A stretch of DNA of 64,000 nucleotides from Cryobacterium zongtaii (lineage in GTDB: Bacteria > Actinomycetota > Actinomycetes > Actinomycetales > Microbacteriaceae). Shown here piece after piece: positions 7,410 to 14,682 of this stretch; within the stretch, counting starts at the first letter, position 1, and each line of letters begins with the position of its first letter. A program made the position numbers and the translations under genes. The DNA lies in assembly GCF_002909375.1 (NCBI RefSeq), contig NZ_PPXD01000007.1, positions 124,001 to 188,000 of the forward strand, read 5' to 3'. Below the pieces are notes generated by a model. That model had not been told where the DNA came from, made no database searches, and saw only the letters and a program-made list of their open reading frames with translations.

Positions 7410-9025
7410 ACCGCGAACGCACCATCGTCGTGTGGTGCCCGGACTGGCCGGTGCTCGCCGCTCGGTCGGCCACCGGTCTGCCCGAGGACGCCCCGCTGGC
7501 TCTCATCGAGCACGGGATGGTGTTCGCGTGTTCGCCCGAAGCGCGCCGTCTGGGCGTCCGGCGCGGACTGACCGTTCGGGAGGCCCAGTTCCGGTGCACA
7601 GACCTCGTCGTGCTGCCCTATGACCACGCGCTGGACCGGCGGGCCTTCGACCCGATTCTGGATGGCCTGGAGGACATCACGCCCGGTGTGGCCGTGCTCC
7701 GGCCCGGCACCTGCGCGATCCGCGCCCGCGGACCGGTGCGGTACTACGGCAGCGAGGCCGCCGCGGCGCGGGCCATGCTCGGATACCTGCACGCCGCCGG
7801 ACTTCCTGAGGCCAGGGTCGGAATCGCCGACGGCCCCTTTGCGGCCGAGCAGGCGGCGCGGGCGGTCGGTCCTGGTGGTGTCGGGCCTGAACCTCGGGTT
7901 CACATCGTCCCGCCCGGCGCCTCCGCCGCGTTCCTGGCACCGCTACCCGTGTCGGCAGTGGCTGAGGCCGGGCTCGGCACCCTGCTGGCCCGGCTCGGGG
8001 TGCACACCCTCGGCCAGCTCGCCGCCCTGCCCGCCCTGGACGTGCATCGTCGTTTCGGTGCTGCTGCGGCGCAGGCGCACGCCAGGGCGTCCGGGCACGA
8101 GCACGAGGAGGTCGTGCCCCGTACCCCCACCCCGGTGTTCGACCGCGGCCAGGAGTTCGAACCGGCGCTGGATCGCATCGACCAACTCGCCTTCGCGCTG
8201 CGCAGCACCGCCGACGCCTTCGTGCAGGGTCTGCGGGAGCAGACCCTGGTCTGCACGGCCGTCTCGATCCTGGTCAGCACCGAGGACGGTCTGTTGACCG
8301 AACGGACCTGGCGGCATCCCCGGTGGTTCTCTGCCTCCGAGCTGATCGACAGGGTGCGGTGGCAGTTGCAGGGTGAGGGGCGGGCCGACTCCGGCCTGGC
8401 CGCCGGCGTCGTCCGGGTGGTCTTCTCCCCCGATCGGGTCGACGCAGTGGCGAACCACGAGGACGGCCTGTGGGGAACGGGGCCCGACGAGCGGATCCAC
8501 CATGCCCTCACCCGGGTGCAGGGCCTGGTCGGCCACGCGGGCGTCGTCACGGCGGCCATCGGCGGTGGGCGGATGCTCGCCGACCGTCAACTTTCCGTGC
8601 CCTGGGGCGATGACGGTGCCGTTTCGTCGGGCCGTGGTCTGAGCAGCAGTCCAGGCGGCAGTCCGGCCGGTGCCGCCAGGCCCTGGTCGGGAAGTCTCGA
8701 CGGGCTGCTCCCCGCCACGGTGTACCGGGAACGCCATTCGGTCGCCCTCGTCGCCGACGACGGCCGGTCCCTGCGCGTCGATGACCGCGGCGCGTTCGAT
8801 GGTGAGCCGGCGCGGTTCTCGGCACCTCGGTTCCTCGAGGGCCCCAGCGGGGCCCAGCCGAGTCGGGTGCTGGCCTGGGCCGGCCCGTGGCCGGTGCGAG
8901 AACGCTGGTGGGACTCGGCGGCCGCGCGCACTGTGCACCGGGCGCAGATCGTCGACGAGCGCGACGGCGCGTGGCTGCTGGCACTGGACGAGGACGGCTG
9001 GCGCGCCGAGGCCCGATATGACTAG
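7406..9025 (+). CDS. imuB: ImuB, catalytically dead Y-family polymerase homologue
   Basis: A 539-residue Y-family DNA polymerase-like protein. The N-terminal motif that normally holds catalytic acids reads WCPDWPV, and the SxDE motif is absent, the hallmark of inactive ImuB. It acts as the hub linking ImuA', DnaE2 and the beta clamp. A clamp-binding motif QLSVPWG is at residues 395-401. The C-terminal part (RAQIVDERDGAWLLAL) is the ImuB-specific region. ATG at 7406 overlaps the imuA stop. The last codons (ARYD-stop) are duplicated downstream as a 15-bp tandem repeat. Confidence 0.93.
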   Translation: MNRERTIVVWCPDWPVLAARSATGLPEDAPLALIEHGMVFACSPEARRLGVRRGLTVREAQFRCTDLVVLPYDHALDRRAFDPILDGLEDITPGVAVLRPGTCAIRARGPVRYYGSEAAAARAMLGYLHAAGLPEARVGIADGPFAAEQAARAVGPGGVGPEPRVHIVPPGASAAFLAPLPVSAVAEAGLGTLLARLGVHTLGQLAALPALDVHRRFGAAAAQAHARASGHEHEEVVPRTPTPVFDRGQEFEPALDRIDQLAFALRSTADAFVQGLREQTLVCTAVSILVSTEDGLLTERTWRHPRWFSASELIDRVRWQLQGEGRADSGLAAGVVRVVFSPDRVDAVANHEDGLWGTGPDERIHHALTRVQGLVGHAGVVTAAIGGGRMLADRQLSVPWGDDGAVSSGRGLSSSPGGSPAGAARPWSGSLDGLLPATVYRERHSVALVADDGRSLRVDDRGAFDGEPARFSAPRFLEGPSGAQPSRVLAWAGPWPVRERWWDSAAARTVHRAQIVDERDGAWLLALDEDGWRAEARYD

Positions 9026-9085
9026 GCCCGATATGACTAGGCCCGGCATGACTCGGCCCGGGCAGACCACGCCCGGGCCGACCAG
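9011..9085 (+). repeat. 15-bp tandem repeat containing the imuB stop codon
   Basis: Five consecutive 15-bp units. The first two are identical (gcccgatatgactag), the third differs at three positions, and the last two are more diverged (gcccgggcagaccac, gcccgggccgaccag). The first unit is the end of imuB including its TAG; the second repeats that TAG in frame. The array fills most of the 86-bp gap to dnaE2. Confidence 0.85.
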
Positions 9086-9111
9086 CAGAACAGAGAGGAC
9101 GGGCCACCCCG

Positions 9112-12100
9112 ATGGGATTCAATAACCCGCCCATTCCCTGGTCGGAACTGGAGCGCCGGCTCTCTGACCGGCGCCCCGGCGGCCCGCCCCCCGAGGCCGA
9201 CGGCGGCGACAGCCCGGCCTGGTCCAGGCACCGCCAGCCCTACGCGGCCCAGACCCCGCAGCGTCCGCCGGCCGAGACTGTCGTCGGCTACGCGGAGCTG
9301 CACGCCCACTCCAACTTCAGCTTCCTCGACGGCGGAAGTTCTCCGGAAGACCTCCTCGAGGAAGCCGGTGCGTTGGGCCTGCACGGCCTGGCCCTCACCG
9401 ACCACGACGGATTGTACGGGGCCGTCCGGCTGGCCGAAACCGCGGAGAGCTACCCGGACGTCCGCACCGTCTTCGGCGCAGAACTGTCCCTCGGGCTGAC
9501 CCGTCGGCAGAACGGGGTGCCAGACCCAGAGGGAAGCCACCTCGTGGTCCTGGCCAGGGGCCAGGACGGCTATCACCGGCTGGCGGCGGCGCTCACCCAC
9601 GGTCAGCTCGCCGGCGGCGAGAAGGGGCGACCCGTCTACGACCTCGAGGAGCTCGCCGAGGCATCCGGCGGGCACTGGAGCATCCTGACCGGGTCTCGGT
9701 CCGGCGCGGTGCGCCAAGCCATGCAGCAGGATGGTGACCTGGCGGCGGCCCGGGAGCTCGACCGCCTGATCGCCCTGTTCGGCCGTGACAGTGTGAACGT
9801 CGAACTGGTCGACCACGGCCGACCGCAGGACTCTGTGACCAACGACAGGCTGGCCGCACTGGCCGAACGGGCAGGCCTACCCGTGCTCGCCACCAACAAC
9901 GTGCACTACGCCCAGCCGGCCGACTTCCGGCTGTTCTCCGCGCTGGCCGCCGTGCGCGCCCAACGCAGCCTGGACGACATGGACGGCTGGCTGCCCGCGG
10001 CGCCCACCCAGCACCTGCGGAGCGGCGCCGAGATGGCCGCCCGATTCAGCCGGTATCCGGGGGCTGTCGCCCGAACGGTGCCCCTCGCTGACGAGCTCGC
10101 CTTCTCGTTGCGCCGGGCCAGGCCCCGGCTCCCCCGTCAGCACGTTCCGGACGGGCACACGCCCATGAGCTGGCTGCGTCAGCTGGTCTGGGACGGTGCG
10201 GAACGCGCGTACCCCGGCTACAACGCGAATGTGCGGGAGCGCCTCGAGAAGGAGCTCGCCGTAATCGAGGCAAAGGACTTCCCGGGCTATTTCCTGATCG
10301 TGCACGACATCGTGCAGTTCGCCCGGCGTTCGGGCATCCTCTGCCAGGGCCGGGGGTCCGCAGCGAATTCGGCGGTCTGCTTCGTGATCGGCATCACCGC
10401 TGTGGACTCGATCTTCTATCGCCTGCCCTTCGAGAGGTTCCTCTCCAGCCTGCGGGAAGAAGAACCCGACATCGACGTGGACTTCGACTCGGACCGGCGG
10501 GAGGAGGTGATCCAGTATGTCTACGAACGCTACGGTCGCCTCAACGCCGCCCAGGTGGCCAACGTGATCACCTATCGGCCGAAGTTCGCGGTTCGCGACA
10601 TGGCCAAGGCCCTCGGCTACAGCACCGGACAGCAGGATGCCTGGTCCAAACAGGTGGAACGCTGGGGTTCAGCGGTGTCGAGCCCCGATCACGACATCCC
10701 CGACCAGGTCGCCGACCTCGCGTCTCAGGTACTCGGATTCCCTCGCCACCTCGGCATCCACTCCGGCGGCATGGTGCTCACCGACCGACCCGTCGGCGAG
10801 GTCTGCCCCATCGAACACGCCCGCAAGGAGAACCGGACGGTTCTGCAGTGGGACAAAGACGACTGCGCCTGGATGGGCCTGGTCAAGTTCGACCTGCTCG
10901 GCCTCGGCATGCTCGCCGCCCTGCAGTACACCTTCGACCTGGTCAAGGACGCTCTCGGCGAGGATTGGAGCCTGGGGAGCATCCCTCGGGAGGAAGCCGG
11001 GGTGTACGACATGCTCTGCCGCGCCGATTCCATCGGTGTCTTCCAGGTGGAGAGCCGCGCCCAGATGGGGACCCTGCCGCGCCTGCAACCGCGCCGCTTC
11101 TACGACCTTGTGGTCGAGATCGCGCTCATCCGTCCCGGCCCGATCCAGGGCGGTGCCGTGCACCCGTACATCCGACGCAAGCTCGGCCAGGAACCGGTCA
11201 GCTACCTGCACCCCAAGCTCGAGCCGGTGCTCGAACGCACCCTGGGTATCCCCCTGTTCCAGGAGCAACTCATGCAGATGGCCATGGCCGTGGGCGGCTG
11301 CAGCGGCGAGGACGCCGATCTGCTCCGCCGGGCGATGGGCTCCAAGCGCGGGGTCGAGAAGATCTCCTCCCTGCGCGCCACCCTGTACGAGGGCATGGCC
11401 GGCAACGGCATCACCGGCGACCTGGCCGACGAGATCTACGAAAAGATCGAGGCCTTCGCCAACTTCGGCTTCGCCGAGAGCCACTCGATCAGCTTCGCCC
11501 TGCTCGTTTACGCCAGCGCCTGGCTGAAGCTGCACTACCCCGGCGCCTTCCTCGCCGCGTTGTTGCGCGCCCAGCCGATGGGCTTCTACTCGCCGCAATC
11601 CCTGGTCGCGGACGCCCGCAGGCACGGTGTGCAGGTTTTGCGCCCCGATGTCCAGCTCTCCGGCACCGCCGCGTTGCTCGAGGCGCTGGCCGACGGGTCG
11701 GGCGAGCCTGCGGGCCGCCCGGGCTGTCTGGATCACGAGCAACCCGCGGTGCCGGACTACGACAGGACCCTGCCCGTGGATGATCGGGGCCACCGCAGGG
11801 ACGGCGCCCTCGCCGTGCGGCTCGGTCTCGCCGATGTGCGCTCCATCGGCCAGGCGGTGGCCGAGCGGATCGTCGCCGACCGGGACAGATTCGGGCCGTT
11901 CCGGTCCATGAACGACCTGGCCCGGCGGGCTCGGCTGAACACCGAACAGCTCGAATCCCTGGCCACCGCCGGAGCCTTCGACGGGCTGGGCCTCGAACGC
12001 CGACAGGCCCTGTGGTCGGCCGGGGAGGCGGCCCAGGAGACCGACGCCCACCTGCGCGGCTCCTTCGAGACCGTGCAACCACCCCTCCTGGCCCTGATGA

Positions 12101-12513
12101 CGCCTGTCGAGCAGGTGGCCTACGACCTCTGGGCCACCGGGGTTTCCACCGACGACCATCCGATCCGACACGCCAGGCCGGTCCTCGCCGCCAGGGGCGC
12201 GCTGGCCGCGAACCAGCTGGCCACCAGCGAGAACGGTCGCCGGATCGAGGTCGGTGGTGTGGTCACCCACCGGCAGCGACCGGCCACGGCGAACGGTGTC
12301 ACCTTCATCAACCTGGAGGACGAGACCGGCAACGTCAACGTCGTGGTGAGCGTCGGGGTCTGGACCCACTTCCGCCGGATCGCCCGGGAATCCCCCGCCC
12401 TGATGATCCGCGGCATCCTCGAACGTTCGCCGGAAGGCGTCGTCAACCTCATCGCCGATCGATTCGAACCCCTCACCGTGGCGGCCCACACGTCGTCGCG
12501 GGACTTCCGCTAG
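9112..12513 (+). CDS. dnaE2: Error-prone DNA polymerase III alpha subunit DnaE2 (ImuC)
   Basis: A 1133-residue C-family polymerase that performs translesion synthesis in the SOS mutasome. An N-terminal PHP domain starts near residue 60 with ELHAHSNFS (HxH 64-66) and TDHDG (96-100). The polymerase active-site acids are in PDIDVDFDSD near 452-461. A tandem HhH region follows, then a C-terminal OB fold (about 1040-1090). Shorter than replicative DnaE1, consistent with DnaE2. ATG at 9112 follows the ribosome binding site GAGAGGAC. Third gene of an SOS-controlled operon with imuA and imuB. Confidence 0.95.
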   Translation: MGFNNPPIPWSELERRLSDRRPGGPPPEADGGDSPAWSRHRQPYAAQTPQRPPAETVVGYAELHAHSNFSFLDGGSSPEDLLEEAGALGLHGLALTDHDGLYGAVRLAETAESYPDVRTVFGAELSLGLTRRQNGVPDPEGSHLVVLARGQDGYHRLAAALTHGQLAGGEKGRPVYDLEELAEASGGHWSILTGSRSGAVRQAMQQDGDLAAARELDRLIALFGRDSVNVELVDHGRPQDSVTNDRLAALAERAGLPVLATNNVHYAQPADFRLFSALAAVRAQRSLDDMDGWLPAAPTQHLRSGAEMAARFSRYPGAVARTVPLADELAFSLRRARPRLPRQHVPDGHTPMSWLRQLVWDGAERAYPGYNANVRERLEKELAVIEAKDFPGYFLIVHDIVQFARRSGILCQGRGSAANSAVCFVIGITAVDSIFYRLPFERFLSSLREEEPDIDVDFDSDRREEVIQYVYERYGRLNAAQVANVITYRPKFAVRDMAKALGYSTGQQDAWSKQVERWGSAVSSPDHDIPDQVADLASQVLGFPRHLGIHSGGMVLTDRPVGEVCPIEHARKENRTVLQWDKDDCAWMGLVKFDLLGLGMLAALQYTFDLVKDALGEDWSLGSIPREEAGVYDMLCRADSIGVFQVESRAQMGTLPRLQPRRFYDLVVEIALIRPGPIQGGAVHPYIRRKLGQEPVSYLHPKLEPVLERTLGIPLFQEQLMQMAMAVGGCSGEDADLLRRAMGSKRGVEKISSLRATLYEGMAGNGITGDLADEIYEKIEAFANFGFAESHSISFALLVYASAWLKLHYPGAFLAALLRAQPMGFYSPQSLVADARRHGVQVLRPDVQLSGTAALLEALADGSGEPAGRPGCLDHEQPAVPDYDRTLPVDDRGHRRDGALAVRLGLADVRSIGQAVAERIVADRDRFGPFRSMNDLARRARLNTEQLESLATAGAFDGLGLERRQALWSAGEAAQETDAHLRGSFETVQPPLLALMTPVEQVAYDLWATGVSTDDHPIRHARPVLAARGALAANQLATSENGRRIEVGGVVTHRQRPATANGVTFINLEDETGNVNVVVSVGVWTHFRRIARESPALMIRGILERSPEGVVNLIADRFEPLTVAAHTSSRDFR

Positions 12514-12523
12514 CGTCGATCCA

Positions 12524-13363
12524 GTGAATGAAGACCGATACTCCAATGACGTGCTCGCCGCCGGATGGCGGGAGGCCGGCCGCCGTGTCGTCCCCCAGCA
12601 GGAAGCCGTGCGGGACCTGGTTGTCGAGGAGGTCGCCACCGGGTTCTGCGGTGCGGTGATCAGGGTCGAGAAGAAGGTCGTCACCCTGGAGGACCGGCAC
12701 GGGAAGCTCCGGCTGTTCCCGCTCGGCGGTGGATTCCTGGTCGACGGCGAGCCCGTCGTCCTGGTGCCGCCCCGGGCAGCCGCCCCGGCCAGCCGGGGAC
12801 GCACGGCGTCCGGGTCTCTGGCGGTGGCGGATGCGCCGGCGCGGGTGGCCAGGGCCAGCCGCATCTTCGTGGAAGGCCGCCACGACGCCGAGCTCGTCGA
12901 AAAGGTCTGGGGCGCCGACCTCCGCATCGAGGGTGTCGTCGTGGAGTACATCGAGGGTGTGGACAACCTCGCCGAACTGCTGGCGGAGTTCAAGCCGGGT
13001 CCGACACGCCGCGTCGGTGTTCTCGTCGACCACCTGGTACCCGGATCCAAGGAGAGCCGCATCGCCGAGGCCGTCGCCCGCGGTCCGCACGGCCGGCACG
13101 TCCTGGTGGTCGGGCATCCCTACGTGGATGTCTGGCAGTCGGTGAAGCCGGCCCGACTGAATCTGCCGGTCTGGCCTCAGATTCCGCGCAACATCGAGTG
13201 GAAGCACGGCATCTGCGCTGCCCTCGGCTGGCCGCACGACGACCAGGCCGACATCGCCAGGGCCTGGCAGCGGATCCTGGGCCAGGTGCGCACCTACGCC
13301 GATCTTGAGCCGGCATTGCTGGGCCGGGTCGAACAGCTGATTGATTTCGTCACCGTCGATTAG
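12524..13363 (+). CDS. DUF3097 family protein with TOPRIM-like core
   Basis: A 279-residue member of an actinobacterial family without known function. The central part, RIFVEGRHDAELVEKVWG followed about 60 residues later by GVLVDHLVPGSKESRI, resembles a TOPRIM fold (Glu in a VEGxxD turn, then an Asp-containing strand) as in primases, topoisomerases and RecR. This assignment is inference. The GTG start lies 10 bp after the dnaE2 stop, so it is likely the fourth gene of the imuA-imuB-dnaE2 transcript. No signal peptide or membrane segment. Confidence 0.88.
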   Translation: MNEDRYSNDVLAAGWREAGRRVVPQQEAVRDLVVEEVATGFCGAVIRVEKKVVTLEDRHGKLRLFPLGGGFLVDGEPVVLVPPRAAAPASRGRTASGSLAVADAPARVARASRIFVEGRHDAELVEKVWGADLRIEGVVVEYIEGVDNLAELLAEFKPGPTRRVGVLVDHLVPGSKESRIAEAVARGPHGRHVLVVGHPYVDVWQSVKPARLNLPVWPQIPRNIEWKHGICAALGWPHDDQADIARAWQRILGQVRTYADLEPALLGRVEQLIDFVTVD

Positions 13364-13613
13364 CGCCGTCACCGGCACACTTTGAGCATTTCTGTCAGAA
13401 TTCGTAACACTTTGATCGTTTTTTCGCACAGATCTTCACGCAGACCGAGCGATGTGGGCTAGTGTTGTCGAAGTAGTTGTAGTGCTTGCACGTCTAAAAA
13501 ACGTATCGACCCCGGTCGGTGCGGGCTTATTCCTTTCGGAAGCGGACGACGAATACCGCGACGAACGGCCTCGAAAGTCGGGGCCTTTCTAACACTCCTG
13601 GAGGAGTTTCATA
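13364..13613 (+). promoter_or_regulatory. Long upstream region of the cold shock gene
   Basis: A 250-bp gene-free stretch before cspA. It carries two ACACTTTGA nonamers exactly 30 bp apart (13377-13385 and 13407-13415). A weak candidate promoter is TTGAGC (13382-13387), 17 bp, TAACAC (13405-13410). A strong ribosome binding site (GGAGGAG, about 13600-13606) precedes the ATG by 7 bases. A long, structured 5' leader is typical of cold shock genes, but I cannot show the transcription start. Confidence 0.45.
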
Positions 13614-13817
13614 ATGGCAACAGGTACCGTGAAATGGTTCAACGCTGAAAAGGGCTTCGGATTCATCGCTCCCGACGACGGAAGCGCCGATGTCTTCGCG
13701 CACTACTCCGCGATCGCTTCGAACGGCTACAAGTCGCTCGACGAGAACCAGAAGGTCGAGTTCGAGGTAACCCAGGGCCCCAAGGGTCCCCAGGCCGAGA
13801 ACATCCGCGCCCTCTAA
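13614..13817 (+). CDS. cspA: Cold shock protein (CspA family)
   Basis: A 67-residue single cold-shock domain that binds single-stranded nucleic acid and acts as an RNA chaperone. RNP1 is KGFGFI at 13-18 and RNP2 is DVFAHY at 26-31. The N-terminus [14 protein letters not shown] is diagnostic. Strong ribosome binding site, long upstream leader and an efficient downstream hairpin with a T-run indicate a highly expressed single-gene transcript. GC content is slightly lower than the neighbours, as in many highly expressed small genes. Confidence 0.97.
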   Translation: MATGTVKWFNAEKGFGFIAPDDGSADVFAHYSAIASNGYKSLDENQKVEFEVTQGPKGPQAENIRAL

Positions 13818-13848
13818 ATAGAGCTGCGGCAGCTCTCTAAAGCTGCTA

Positions 13849-13884
13849 ACAACGCCCCCGCTTCGGCGGGGGCGTTGTTTTTTT
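13849..13884 (+). terminator. Rho-independent terminator of cspA
   Basis: A perfect 13-bp stem (13849-13861 with 13866-13878), a TTCG tetraloop and a run of seven T. A textbook intrinsic terminator about 30 bp after the cspA stop. Confidence 0.95.
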
Positions 13885-13892
13885 AAGCCGCA

Positions 13893-13981
13893 CACCCAAC
13901 ACAACTGTTCCCCATCCGGACACGTGCGCCCGGCATAACGGGTGCAGTTGTCCGCACGGGGAACAGTTGGTGCGGTTGGGC
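13893..13981. repeat. Large imperfect inverted repeat (about 40-bp arms)
   Basis: Two arms of about 40 bp around a 6-nt centre (gcataa, 13933-13938). The core aactgttcccc pairs perfectly with ggggaacagtt, and cccg/cggg closes the loop; the rest pairs with a few mismatches and small bulges. It sits between the cspA terminator and the convergent Lrp-type gene. It could be a second, bidirectional hairpin terminator for the Lrp gene or a dispersed palindromic element. It contains no coding potential that I can see. Confidence 0.7.
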
Positions 13982-14000
13982 GGCGAAGCGGGCCGTCGTG

Positions 14001-14480
14001 CTACTTGACCAGGTCCTGCCAGCCGTCACCGTCGACGTACTCGAAGATCAGGTTGGTCTCGGTGTGCGCCACCGCCGGATGCTCCGCCAGGTGCTCGAGG
14101 ACGAAGTCGCGCAGGTCGGAAGCATCCGCCGCGGCCACGTGCAACAGGTAGTCGTCGGCGCCGGCGGTGTGGAACAACCCGATCACGCCGGGCCAGTGTG
14201 GCGCTGCGCTGCGGAAGTCATCGATCTGCTCCCGAGCGTGCTTCGCCAGCCGCACCGAAATCAGGGCCTGCAGCGAAGCCCCCAGGGCGGCCAGATCGAT
14301 ATTGGCCCGGTAGCCGCGGATGTGGCCGAGCTGCTGGAGCCGGCGCAGCCGGAGGGACACCGTGGACTCGGCAACGCCGATCTCGGCGGCCAACGCGGCG
14401 CCGGACGCGCGAGCGTTGACCGAGAGCGCGCGGAGCAGCGCCCGGTCGACGCGGTCCAGGTCGGCTTTCTTGGAATCCAT
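14001..14480 (-). CDS. Lrp/AsnC family transcriptional regulator
   Basis: A 159-residue regulator with an N-terminal winged helix-turn-helix (about residues 8-60, LAAEIGVAESTVSLRLRRL as recognition region) and a C-terminal RAM/ligand-binding domain (about 70-150). The family senses amino acids and usually regulates itself and a divergent transporter or metabolic gene; no such gene is adjacent here, since the upstream neighbour is the helicase on the same strand. ATG start at 14480. Ligand unknown. Confidence 0.93.
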   Translation of the reverse strand: MDSKKADLDRVDRALLRALSVNARASGAALAAEIGVAESTVSLRLRRLQQLGHIRGYRANIDLAALGASLQALISVRLAKHAREQIDDFRSAAPHWPGVIGLFHTAGADDYLLHVAAADASDLRDFVLEHLAEHPAVAHTETNLIFEYVDGDGWQDLVK

Positions 14481-14638
14481 ACACGCTCTCTTTCGTTTGA
14501 GCGCAAGTTTATCGACCGATCTTCGACAGCGACACCCGCCCCTGCATCAACTGCGTCACAGTGGGGTTTCCGGCCGATGACGCCGGTGAAGCTGCGACCC
14601 GGCCGTGAGCCTCCGCACAGCGGCGGTCGAGCGCGTTG

Positions 14639-14682
14639 TCAGCTGCGGCGGATCAGCTGCGGCCGGGTCAGCTGCGGCCGAG
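14639..14682 (-). repeat. 15-bp tandem repeat containing the helicase stop codon
   Basis: Three units (14, 15 and 15 bp) of tcagctgcggcc-type sequence. In minus orientation each ends in GCAGCTGA, so the helicase TGA (14668-14670) is repeated 15 bp downstream in frame and again after 14 bp. Seen directly. Confidence 0.75.

Noticed and set aside
10669-13062. A 797-codon minus-strand frame opposite dnaE2 and DUF3097
   Set aside because: Antisense shadow of strongly conserved coding sequence; no motif or ribosome binding site.
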